Origin: DATEOR01 sp963841425
GTDB lineage: Bacteria > Actinomycetota > Thermoleophilia > Gaiellales > Gaiellaceae
Assembly (NCBI GenBank): GCA_963841425.1
Contig: CAWJCL010000001.1
Coordinates: forward strand, 682,001-746,000
Length of the DNA: 64,000 nucleotides
Direction: 5' to 3'
Part shown: piece by piece, positions 53,695 through 60,647 of the stretch
Numbering within the stretch: position 1 is the first letter of the stretch
Layout of the letters: each line of letters starts with the position of its first letter
Made by a program: the position numbers and the translations under genes
The notes under the pieces: model-generated
What the model was told of the DNA's origin: nothing
The model's input: only the letters and a program-made list of their open reading frames with translations
Databases searched by the model: none

Positions 53695-54194
53695 GGCGAG
53701 CCGGCCGTGCGCGTGCGCACGTCGTCCCACTCGATCTGCTCGCGGAGGCTGCGCGCGATCAGCAGCACCGCCTTGTAGTCCAGCGAGTTCTCGTCCAGCG
53801 CGAGAAGCTTCGTCACGAGCACGTCGTCGAGCGTCATGACCAGCATGGGCTGTGCCTCGACCTCGAGCATCTCGGCGCGGGCGAGCACCTCGTCCGTGAT
53901 CGCGACGCCGACCGGCGAGAAGATGATGTCCACCATCACGTCCTCGTCGAAGGCCTTGTAGAGCCAGCCCTCGGACGGCTTCTCCGATCGCATGCCGATC
54001 GCCGCGAGGGTCGCAAGCGCGTGCTCGGCGTCCTCGGGCTTCACCATCAGGTCCAGGTCGTGATCGGACTCGGGGCCCCCACGCACCCAGCACGCGAGGC
54101 CGCCGCCGAGCATGAACGGGATGCCGGCCTCGCGCAGCGCCCCGGCGGAGCGCTTCAGCGTGGCGAGCATGGCGGGGAAGCTCTCGTTGGACAT
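53625..54194 (-). CDS. Nucleotidyltransferase-fold protein
   Basis: A 189-residue protein resembling stand-alone nucleotidyltransferases (AbiEii/MNT-like). FMLGGGLACWVRGG gives the GG(G)xxxxxxG motif near residue 33 and DHDLDLMV the paired metal Asp residues; MVDIIF gives the third acid. Such proteins modify small molecules, RNA or proteins, or are antitoxin/toxin parts, but no partner gene is adjacent. The ATG at 54194 is 30 nt from the divergent phosphoesterase. The 3' end overlaps plsC by 70 nt. Confidence 0.75.
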   Translation of the reverse strand: MSNESFPAMLATLKRSAGALREAGIPFMLGGGLACWVRGGPESDHDLDLMVKPEDAEHALATLAAIGMRSEKPSEGWLYKAFDEDVMVDIIFSPVGVAITDEVLARAEMLEVEAQPMLVMTLDDVLVTKLLALDENSLDYKAVLLIARSLREQIEWDDVRTRTAGSPYVAAFFTLVEELGVAVTSRNGG

Positions 54195-54208
54195 CGGCAC
54201 GATGCGGG

Positions 54209-54214
54209 TACCCT
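54209..54214 (+). promoter_or_regulatory. Putative -10 box for the 54225 phosphoesterase
   Basis: TACCCT, 10 nt before the ATG at 54225, within a 30-nt divergent gap. Confidence 0.25.
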
Positions 54215-54224
54215 CCTGGCCCGG

Positions 54225-55019
54225 ATGACGAAACGGGAGGCCATCCGGGTCGCCGCAGCGGGCGACATCCACTGCAGCGAGGAGAACCGGGCTGCGGTGG
54301 CTGCGGCCTTCGCCGGAATCGCCGCCCAGGTCGACGCGATCCTGGTCGCCGGCGACCTGACCACCTTCGGGGAGCCCGAGCAGGCCGAGGTGCTCGCAGA
54401 CGCCTGCCGCGAGCTGGAGATTCCGGTCGTCACCGTCCTCGGCAACCACGACTGGCACGCGAACCGGGCCGACGAGATCGTCGAGGTCCTGTCCGCGGCC
54501 GGAATCGTCGTGCTCGACCGGAGCTGGACGGTGCTGGACTGCGGCGACACGAAGGTCGGGGTGGTCGGCACCAAGGGTTTCGTGGGCGGCTTCCCGGATT
54601 CGACGCTGACCGACTTCGGCGAGCCGATCTTGCGGGCCGTCTTCGCCGAGACGACCGACGAGGTCGAGGCGCTCGGAAGCGGGCTCGAGGCCGTGGCCGA
54701 CTGCCCGGTCCGCATCGTGCTCCTCCACTACGCACCGACCGCCTCGACGATCGAAGGCGAGCCGCCCGGAATCTGGGCGTTTCTCGGCAGCGACCGTCTC
54801 GGGCGCCCGATCGCCGACCGCCTGCCGGACCTCGTTCTCCACGGCCACGGTCACGCCGGCACGTACGAGGGCTTCATCGGCGCCGTCCCGGTCTACAACG
54901 TCTCGCTCCCGGTCATGGGCCGGGACTTCGGGGTCTTCGAGCTCGCAGATGGAACGGTACGCGATGTTTCCGCGCAGCCGACCGCCGGGGAGACTCAGCG
55001 CCGAAAGGAGGTTCATTGA
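54225..55019 (+). CDS. Metallophosphoesterase
   Basis: A 264-residue calcineurin-like phosphoesterase without signal peptide. The metal motifs are AAGDIHCS near residue 11, VAGDLTTFG near 40, VLGNHDWH near 72, LLHYAP near 169 and LHGHGHAG near 207. It belongs to a subgroup different from the enzyme at 274-1086. The substrate is unknown. Its stop overlaps the start of a micropeptide gene as TTGA, and a strong ribosome binding site for that gene lies inside its 3' end. Confidence 0.88.
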   Translation: MTKREAIRVAAAGDIHCSEENRAAVAAAFAGIAAQVDAILVAGDLTTFGEPEQAEVLADACRELEIPVVTVLGNHDWHANRADEIVEVLSAAGIVVLDRSWTVLDCGDTKVGVVGTKGFVGGFPDSTLTDFGEPILRAVFAETTDEVEALGSGLEAVADCPVRIVLLHYAPTASTIEGEPPGIWAFLGSDRLGRPIADRLPDLVLHGHGHAGTYEGFIGAVPVYNVSLPVMGRDFGVFELADGTVRDVSAQPTAGETQRRKEVH

Positions 55020-55093
55020 GCGTTCTTTGGATCATCCTCATCGTCATTCTGGTTCTCGCACTGCTCGGGTTCTTCTCGCGCGGTTACTGGTAG
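55016..55093 (+). CDS. 25-residue membrane micropeptide
   Basis: A TTG-started frame of 25 codons plus TAG, encoding one hydrophobic helix (Ile/Leu/Val-rich from residue 3 to 20) followed by the polar end SRGYW. Support is unusually good for so short a gene: a perfect AGGAGG at 55006-55011 lies 4 nt before the TTG, and the start overlaps the preceding stop as TTGA, giving coupled translation. It is probably a single-span membrane peptide acting with the phosphoesterase or alone. I know no family for it. Confidence 0.65.
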   Translation: MSVLWIILIVILVLALLGFFSRGYW

Positions 55094-55114
55094 GACCAGG
55101 GCGCCCGTAGAACA

Positions 55115-55140
55115 GGCCGCCTGGCCCTTGCCGGGCGGCC
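55115..55140 (+). terminator. Possible hairpin terminator
   Basis: GGCCGCC and GGCGGCC form a 7-bp stem with a 12-nt loop, 22 nt after the micropeptide stop. No T-run follows, so termination is uncertain. Confidence 0.3.
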
Positions 55141-55162
55141 GTCGCTCGGGCACGGTGTGTAG

Positions 55163-55939
55163 GTGCATCTGCCCGAGATCCTTCGGCGTGCCGACGCTTG
55201 CCGGTCCCTCCCCCGGCTCGGCGGCATGGCACGTCCCGACGGGGTCGTCATCGTCAGCGAGCGCTTCTGGGCGTTCGCCCGCCGGGACGGGCACCTCATC
55301 GAGGGCAGGATGCCGTCACCTCCGGCATTGCTCGCGCGCGTCCCGCTCGCACGCGGCCTCGCCCGGCTGGCCATGTCCGTTGCGCCGCTCTTCCGGAGAA
55401 GCGGTGTGGCGAAGAAGGGCGAACGCAGGATTCTCCTGTTCGCGATCTTCGCTCCCTTCGCGTTCGTCTTCCTTCCTTCCATCTTCGCCCTCGTCGGCTG
55501 GGCGGCGGTCACCGTCGGCCTCGTTCTGTGGATCTTCCGCGGGCGAACGCTGAACCTCCACGGCGCCGAGCACCGGGCGATCGCAGCCGTCGAGCAGCGT
55601 TCCCTCGAATCCACCTGGAAGGGCACGGCGACGCCGTCGCGCTTCTCGCTCCGGTGCGGGACGAACTTCGCCGCCCTCGTCATCCCCGTCACCGTCGTGG
55701 CCGAGCGTGTCTGGCCGTTCCAGGCGGCGCTCTGGACGCCCGCGGTCGTGACCGTCCTCTCGCTCGCCCTCACGATGGAGCTCTGGCGCGCGGTGCAGGA
55801 GTCCAGCCGCCGCGGCGCTCGCCTGCTCCTCCTCCCCGGGCTCGCGCTCCAGCGGGCGACGACGCGGGAGCCGGACGTGGACGAGACGCGCGTCGCCTTG
55901 CGGGCGGTCGCGTCCGTCCTCTCACGCGAGCTCGACTGA
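55163..55939 (+). CDS. DUF1385-family membrane protein
   Basis: A 258-residue membrane protein of the DUF1385 type. LNLHGAEHRAIAAVE (the HGAEH motif) and RFSLRCGTNFA are the family's conserved segments. Hydrophobic stretches lie at about 90-108, 112-128 and 170-205. In other bacteria it is often next to prfA, prmC or rho, which are absent here. It may be a metal-dependent membrane enzyme, but the function is not established. The GTG start at 55163 has only a weak ribosome binding site. Confidence 0.75.
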   Translation: MHLPEILRRADACRSLPRLGGMARPDGVVIVSERFWAFARRDGHLIEGRMPSPPALLARVPLARGLARLAMSVAPLFRRSGVAKKGERRILLFAIFAPFAFVFLPSIFALVGWAAVTVGLVLWIFRGRTLNLHGAEHRAIAAVEQRSLESTWKGTATPSRFSLRCGTNFAALVIPVTVVAERVWPFQAALWTPAVVTVLSLALTMELWRAVQESSRRGARLLLLPGLALQRATTREPDVDETRVALRAVASVLSRELD

Positions 55940-55977
55940 GGCTTTCCTGAGCGCCTCCCCGGGCCGATACAGGCCGG

Positions 55978-56544
55978 GTGCGGCGCTTCGCTCCTCTCTT
56001 GATCGTGCTTGCGATCCCGCTCCTGCTCGTCGTCGCCGTCCAGCAGGAGCAGCGTCGGAACGAGCACCGGCTCGCCGCGATCGCGACCGACATCGCGGGC
56101 CGCACCGTCGGCGTTCATTGCCCCGGGCTTTTCGCACGCCTTGCGGAGGTCTCAACCCACGCGGGAACCGTGTTCTTCGACGAGCGTGGGCGGCCGGCGG
56201 ACTTCACCGACCTCGACGAGGAGACGTGCTCCGAGCTCGACCGCTTCGCGGAGGGGAAGACCGGCCAGGGCGAGGAGGCCGAGGTGGCGCGGGCGCTCCA
56301 CGTGCTCGCACACGAGTCATCGCACCTTGCAGGCGTCAGGGACGAGGCGGCAGCCGACTGCTACGGCTTGCAGCGGACCGCGTTCGTCGCGGAGAATCTC
56401 GGCGCCGATCCTGCGGAGGCCCAGCGCCTCGCGCGGCTCGCGCTCGCCGAGCGCGCGCTCACGGCGCCGACGGACTACCGCTCGTCCGAATGCCACGACG
56501 GCGGGGCGCTCGACCTCGACCTCACGTCGGCCGTGTGGCCCTAG
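55978..56544 (+). CDS. Membrane-anchored zincin-like protein
   Basis: A 188-residue protein with an N-terminal signal anchor (about 4-22). In the extracytoplasmic part, HESSH at residues 112-116 is an HExxH zinc motif, and DEAAAD (122-127) offers Glu123 and Asp127 in the ExxxD arrangement of many minigluzincins. Four cysteines (HCPG, ETCS, ADCYG, SECHD) may form disulfides. A small metalloprotease, or a derivative that has lost activity, is inferred; no known family is assigned. The start is GTG at 55978. Confidence 0.55.
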   Translation: MRRFAPLLIVLAIPLLLVVAVQQEQRRNEHRLAAIATDIAGRTVGVHCPGLFARLAEVSTHAGTVFFDERGRPADFTDLDEETCSELDRFAEGKTGQGEEAEVARALHVLAHESSHLAGVRDEAAADCYGLQRTAFVAENLGADPAEAQRLARLALAERALTAPTDYRSSECHDGGALDLDLTSAVWP

Positions 56545-56554
56545 TCGATCGTCT

Positions 56555-57028
56555 TCACCGCGGACCGTACGGGCATTCGATCGTGCGCGAGGCCGGGACG
56601 GCGTGCTTGATCTTCTCGAACATCCGATCGCCGAACTGCCAGTTCGGAAGGCTGGATGGATCGACGTCGACCTGGAGGAGCAAGTGCGTGCCCGGCTCCC
56701 AGCGCTCGTAGACGCCTTCAGCCGAGATGTCAGGGGTCTCAATCCTCGCAACTTTCGGCCCGGATCCGGGCTTGACCCATTGATCCACCGCGAGCTCAGT
56801 AACCATCCGTCCGTCGGAGGCGGCAGAGCTGACGCGAACCACATCCCCCTCGACGATCAGCTTGGAGCAGGCGATCCAGCCCGGAAGCGTGGGGTCGAAG
56901 CCGGCCGGAGCGTACAGAGGCTTACCGCTTCCGCCTTGCCCAGAACACCCCGCCACGGCTGAGGCGACGATCGCCGCCACGATGAACGGAAGCGCCGACA
57001 ACCCGGTGAACCCGCATCGCCTCACCAT
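56555..57028 (-). CDS. Lipoprotein, unknown function
   Basis: A 157-residue lipoprotein. A signal peptide ends in VAGCSG (Cys about 27). The mature part is a single compact domain of mixed strands (KLIVEGDVVRVSS, GRMVTELAVDQWVKPG, THLLLQVDVD) that resembles small OB- or NTR-like extracytoplasmic domains, without a confident match. The ATG at 57028 was chosen; a GTG follows directly. It is convergent with the zincin-like gene and downstream of cyclophilin. Confidence 0.6.
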   Translation of the reverse strand: MVRRCGFTGLSALPFIVAAIVASAVAGCSGQGGSGKPLYAPAGFDPTLPGWIACSKLIVEGDVVRVSSAASDGRMVTELAVDQWVKPGSGPKVARIETPDISAEGVYERWEPGTHLLLQVDVDPSSLPNWQFGDRMFEKIKHAVPASRTIECPYGPR

Positions 57029-57087
57029 GACGGTCTGACTGCACCAAGGCGGCGAGGGTTCCCGAGAGCCCAGAGGGGGGACGGCCG

Positions 57088-57543
57088 CTAAGAGAGGTCG
57101 ACGCGGTCGATCGTGACCGGTTCGCGCGGCCGGTCGGTCCCGTCGCGGTCGACTCCGGAGATCTCGTCGACGACGTCCATCCCGGCGGTCACCCGGCCGA
57201 AGACGGTGTGCTTCCCGTCGAGCCACGGCGCCGCCTCGGTGGTGACGATGAAGAACTGGCTTCCGTTCGTGTCCGGGCCGCGGTTCGCCATCGCGAGCGC
57301 GCCGCGCTCGACGCGGTGCTCGTTGGGCTCGTCCTCGAACTCGTACCCGGGGCCGCCCGTCCCGTCTCCGCGTGGGCAGCCGCCCTGGATCATGAAGTCG
57401 GGAATGACGCGGTGGAACGTGATCCCGTCGTAGAAGCCGTCCTTCGAGAGCTTCTCGAAGTTGTCGACGGTCTTCGGCGCGTCCTCCTCGAAGAGCTCGA
57501 GCTCGATCGCGCCGTGGTTGGTGTGCAAGGTCGCTTGGCTCAT
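57088..57543 (-). CDS. Peptidyl-prolyl cis-trans isomerase (cyclophilin)
   Basis: A 151-residue cytosolic cyclophilin that catalyses proline isomerisation. FHRVIPDFMIQGG carries the catalytic Arg and Phe, and MANRGPDTNGSQFFI and LDGKHTVFGRV the rest of the active site. It has no signal peptide. A TACGGT box lies 6 nt before the ATG, again suggesting a leaderless mRNA. Confidence 0.95.
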   Translation of the reverse strand: MSQATLHTNHGAIELELFEEDAPKTVDNFEKLSKDGFYDGITFHRVIPDFMIQGGCPRGDGTGGPGYEFEDEPNEHRVERGALAMANRGPDTNGSQFFIVTTEAAPWLDGKHTVFGRVTAGMDVVDEISGVDRDGTDRPREPVTIDRVDLS

Positions 57544-57549
57544 CGGGCC

Positions 57550-57555
57550 ACCGTA
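57550..57555 (-). promoter_or_regulatory. Putative -10 box for cyclophilin
   Basis: TACGGT on the minus strand, 6 nt before the ATG at 57543. Confidence 0.35.
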
Positions 57556-57606
57556 GCGGAACACCCCGAGCGCGGCCGCCCGGCGGGGTGGAGCGAGCCC
57601 CGAGAG

Positions 57607-57679
57607 TGGAGCCAACGGGACTCGAACCCGTGACCTTCTGGCTGCCAGCCAGACGCTCTCCCAACTGAGCTATGGCCCC
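57607..57679 (-). tRNA. tRNA-Ala (anticodon GGC)
   Basis: A 73-nt tRNA on the minus strand. Acceptor GGGGCCA pairs with TGGCTCC and includes the G3-U70 alanine identity pair. The anticodon arm is TCTGG-CTGGCAG-CCAGA with GGC. The T-arm contains GGGTTCGAGTCCC. The discriminator is A and CCA is not encoded. Confidence 0.96.
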
Positions 57680-57739
57680 GCGACGGGCAGTTTAGCGGAG
57701 GTGCGTTTGTCTCCCCGGCGAGCCGGGGACCCTGGAGCC

Positions 57740-57904
57740 GTGGCCGACAAGACCGACTACAGCCCGGTCGTCGAGGAGACCGGCGACGCCGAGAAGCGCC
57801 GCGAGCGCCGCAAGTGGCAGGCGTTCCTCTGGGGAGCGCACGCGTTCTGGATCTACGCGCTCGTCCTTGCGGGAATCGTGCTGCTCGTCCTCTGGCTGGC
57901 CTAG
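57740..57904 (+). CDS. Small single-pass membrane protein
   Basis: A 54-residue protein: an acidic N-terminus (ADKTDYSPVVEETGDAE), a basic stretch (KRRERRKW) and one hydrophobic helix (about 30-53) that ends the protein. It would be a tail-anchored inner-membrane protein. The start could also be GTG 57701. Its TAG shares CTAG with the rsfS stop. The function is unknown. Confidence 0.55.
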   Translation: MADKTDYSPVVEETGDAEKRRERRKWQAFLWGAHAFWIYALVLAGIVLLVLWLA

Positions 57905-58254
57905 TTGGCCGCCGCCAGCTCGACCGACGGCACGTCGCCCCAGAGATCCTCGAGCCGGTAGAAGTCGCGCGCCTCGGGCGTGAAGACGTGCAGGACGACG
58001 TCGAGGTAGTCCGCGAGAATCCACTTCGCCTCACTGCCCCCGTGCACGTTCCGGGGCGAGAGCTTGGCTTCCTTCTTCAGGCGCCCGTGCACCTCGTCGT
58101 AGATCGCCTTGGCCTGACGGGGGTTCCCGCCGGTGGCCAGCACGAAATAGTCGGTGTAGCTGCACACCGGGCGCATGTCGAGGATGACCACATCCCTCGC
58201 CAGCTTTTCCTGGGCGAGCTGAGCGATTCGGCGAGCTTGTTCGAGCGACGTCAG
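57901..58254 (-). CDS. rsfS: Ribosomal silencing factor RsfS
   Basis: RsfS binds L14 and blocks subunit joining under starvation. SYTDYFVLATGGNPRQAKAI and KWILADYLDVVLHVF are its signatures. A GTG at 58191 is the only standard start, but it removes the conserved first helix (QARRIAQLAQEKLARDVVILD). The frame is open back to nadD, and a CTG at 58254 (then TSLEQARR) gives 117 residues, the family length. A non-standard start is therefore proposed. It is the last gene of the rne-rplU-rpmA-obgE-nadD row. Confidence 0.85.
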   Translation of the reverse strand: MTSLEQARRIAQLAQEKLARDVVILDMRPVCSYTDYFVLATGGNPRQAKAIYDEVHGRLKKEAKLSPRNVHGGSEAKWILADYLDVVLHVFTPEARDFYRLEDLWGDVPSVELAAAN

Positions 58255-58290
58255 CTGGTCAGAAACCTCGATTACGACCCACTCAGGGTA

Positions 58291-58848
58291 TCACCGGTAA
58301 AGACCGAGCCGGTCGATCTCGGCGGACACAGCGGGCGGCACGAGCTCGTTCACCGGCTCGCCGCGGGCCGCACGCGCCCGGATCTCCGTGCCCGAGACCG
58401 GCAGCTCGGGAATGTCGAAGAACGCGACGCGCTCGGGCCGCTCGAGGGCCTGGAGAACGGGCGCGAGCGTCTCGGGCGGGAACTTTGGCCGGGTCGCAAC
58501 GCCGAGCCGCACTTCCTCGAGCACGCCGTTCGGGTCCTTCCAGGAGAGAAAGCTCGCGAACTCGTCGGCGCCGACGAGGAAGATGGCGTCGCCGAACCGT
58601 CCGCCGCGGACGGCGTCGACCGTGTAGGGGTGGTCCTCCCGCACGACCTCGGTGCGCGGCAGGGCGCGGAAGGCGAGCTCCGCGAGACCGAAGCGGGTCG
58701 GAAAGTCGAGCACGACGTCCCGGTGCCCCGGGTCGACGACGACGAGAGCAAGGAGGCGCTCCAGGCCGAAGTGGTCGAGCGCGGTCTGGGCAAGCGCGAC
58801 GTGTCCGTTGTGGGGAGGGTCGAACGCACCCCCGAAGAGGCCGGTCAT
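58291..58848 (-). CDS. nadD: Nicotinate-nucleotide adenylyltransferase
   Basis: A 185-residue NadD that makes nicotinate adenine dinucleotide from NaMN and ATP. GLFGGAFDPPHNGHV (residues 3-17) contains the HxGH motif and VSGTEIRAR the ISxTxxR motif. The ATG overlaps the obgE stop (ATGA). Confidence 0.95.
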   Translation of the reverse strand: MTGLFGGAFDPPHNGHVALAQTALDHFGLERLLALVVVDPGHRDVVLDFPTRFGLAELAFRALPRTEVVREDHPYTVDAVRGGRFGDAIFLVGADEFASFLSWKDPNGVLEEVRLGVATRPKFPPETLAPVLQALERPERVAFFDIPELPVSGTEIRARAARGEPVNELVPPAVSAEIDRLGLYR

Positions 58849-59993
58849 TCGAACTCCACCGGATCCCCAGGCCTGACGCCCGCGGCGCGGAGCTCGTCCT
58901 CGGTTGCCTGGCCCCGCACCCGGTAGCCGGCGTCGGTTCGGAACAGGCGAAACGGACGCCTGCGCTCGGGCCGCGGCCGGTAGACGAGGAAATCCGCGGC
59001 CTCCTCCGCGGCACGGGGCTCGGGCGCGTCGGGCACGAGCTCGAAGAGCGCGCGCATGAGGTCGTCCACCCCGGCTCCCGTCGCTGCCGACAAGGGAAGG
59101 ACGGCCAGGACGCGCGGGTCGTCCGTCTCGAAGCTCGGCGGCTCGTCGAGGAGGTCGACCTTGTTCAGGACGACGATCTGCGGGCGCTCGGCGAGGCCGG
59201 CGCCGTAGCCGTGCAGCTCGCGGTCGATGGTCGCGAACCGCTCCGCCACCTCCTCGGTCGCGTCGATGACATGGAGGAGGAGCCGCGCGCGCTCCAGATG
59301 CGCGAGGAACTCGTCCCCGAGCCCGACCCCTTCGTGCGCGCCTTCGAGGAGCCCCGGCACGTCTGCGACCGTGAGCTGGCGTCCGTCCGGCGCATCGACG
59401 GTGCCGAGAACCGGCGAAATGGTCGTGAACGGATAGTCCGCCACCTTCGGCTTCGCGTTCGAGATACGGCGGAGAAGCGACGACTTGCCGGCGTTCGGGA
59501 AGCCGAGCAGCGCTGCGTCGGCGAGGAGCTTCAGGCGCAGCTCGATCGTCGAGTGCTCGCCGGGCCATCCGACCTCGGCGATGCGGGGAGCCTGGTGCGT
59601 CGGCCGGGCGAAGCGGCGGTTGCCGGCGCCTCCTGGCCCGCCCCGCGCCGCGACCGCGCGCGCGCCGGAATGAGCGAGGTCGACGAGGAGACGCCCCTCC
59701 TCGTCGAGCACCTGCGTCCCCACGGGCACTCGGAGCTCGACGGTCTCCCCGTCGGCTCCATGCTTGTTCTTGCCCTGCCCGTGGATGCCACGCCCGCCTT
59801 CGAAGCGCCGCTTGCGCTGGAAGAAGGAGAGGTCGCGGCGGTCCGGGTCGGCGACGAGGACGACGTCGCCGCCGTTCCCGCCGTCACCGCCGTCGGGCCC
59901 GCCCCTCGGCACGTACTTCTCGCGCCGGAAGCTGAGCGAGCCGTCGCCGCCACGGCCACCTCGCACCTCGATGCGGGCGCGATCGTGGAACAT
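58845..59993 (-). CDS. obgE: GTPase ObgE
   Basis: A 382-residue Obg GTPase involved in 50S assembly and the stringent response. The glycine-rich Obg fold covers about 1-155 (GGRGGDGSLSFRREKYVPRG), the G domain about 160-330 (GFPNAGKSS, DVPGLLEGA, NKVD), and an OCT domain the C-terminus (YRVRGQATEDEL). It follows rpmA, the canonical order. Confidence 0.97.
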   Translation of the reverse strand: MFHDRARIEVRGGRGGDGSLSFRREKYVPRGGPDGGDGGNGGDVVLVADPDRRDLSFFQRKRRFEGGRGIHGQGKNKHGADGETVELRVPVGTQVLDEEGRLLVDLAHSGARAVAARGGPGGAGNRRFARPTHQAPRIAEVGWPGEHSTIELRLKLLADAALLGFPNAGKSSLLRRISNAKPKVADYPFTTISPVLGTVDAPDGRQLTVADVPGLLEGAHEGVGLGDEFLAHLERARLLLHVIDATEEVAERFATIDRELHGYGAGLAERPQIVVLNKVDLLDEPPSFETDDPRVLAVLPLSAATGAGVDDLMRALFELVPDAPEPRAAEEAADFLVYRPRPERRRPFRLFRTDAGYRVRGQATEDELRAAGVRPGDPVEFE

Positions 59994-60011
59994 CAGTCTC
60001 TCTGGCGGTGT

Positions 60012-60257
60012 CTAGACGACGGTGACGATGCGGCCGGAGCCGTTCGTCTGGAACGCGACCCTGCCGTCGCGCGTCGCGAAGATCGTGTGGTCGCGGCCGA
60101 GACCGGTTCCCGGTCCGGAGCGAAAGCGCGTGCCACGCTGGCGGACGACGATCATCCCCGCCTTGATGTCCTGGCCGTCGAAGATCTTGACGCCGAGCCG
60201 CTTGGATTCCGAGTCGCGGCCGTTCTTCGAGGAGCCGAGTCCTTTTTTGTGGGCCAT
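60012..60257 (-). CDS. rpmA: 50S ribosomal protein L27
   Basis: An 81-residue L27 near the peptidyl transferase centre. It begins MAHKKGLGSSKNGRDSESKR with no cleavable N-terminal extension of the Firmicutes type. RQRGTRFRSGPGTGLGRDHT is typical. It is 2 nt after rplU. Confidence 0.97.
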   Translation of the reverse strand: MAHKKGLGSSKNGRDSESKRLGVKIFDGQDIKAGMIVVRQRGTRFRSGPGTGLGRDHTIFATRDGRVAFQTNGSGRIVTVV

Positions 60258-60259
60258 TC

Positions 60260-60643
60260 CTAGCTCTCCTTCTTCTTCGCCGCAGCCGTCGTCTTTTTTG
60301 CCGCTGTGGAGCGCGTTGCCTTCTTGCCGATCGACTGGATCTCGATCTGCGACAGGCGGCTTCGATGCCCGTTCCGGCGGCGATACCCGGTGCGGCGGCG
60401 ATGCTTGCCGACGATCACCTTCTTGCCGAGCACGTGTGCCGAGACCTTCGCGGTCACCTCCGCGCCCTTGAGCGCGTCGCCGAGCTTCGGCTCGCCGTCG
60501 CCGCCGAGCATGACGAGGTCGGGATGGAACGTCTTGCCCTCGTCGTGCGGCAGGCGGTCGACGAGCAGGCGCTCGCCCTCACGGACGCGGTACTGCTTTC
60601 CGCCGAGGGAGATGATCGCGTAGTTGCCGGTTTTTGTCGCCAT
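60260..60643 (-). CDS. rplU: 50S ribosomal protein L21
   Basis: A 127-residue L21. YAIISLGGKQYRVREGE and KHRRRTGYRRRNGHRSRL are diagnostic. A Lys/Ala tail of about 25 residues (STAAKKTTAAAKKKES) extends beyond the usual end. It starts 4 nt after the rne stop, so translation is probably coupled to rne. Confidence 0.97.
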   Translation of the reverse strand: MATKTGNYAIISLGGKQYRVREGERLLVDRLPHDEGKTFHPDLVMLGGDGEPKLGDALKGAEVTAKVSAHVLGKKVIVGKHRRRTGYRRRNGHRSRLSQIEIQSIGKKATRSTAAKKTTAAAKKKES

Positions 60644-60647
60644 AGCA

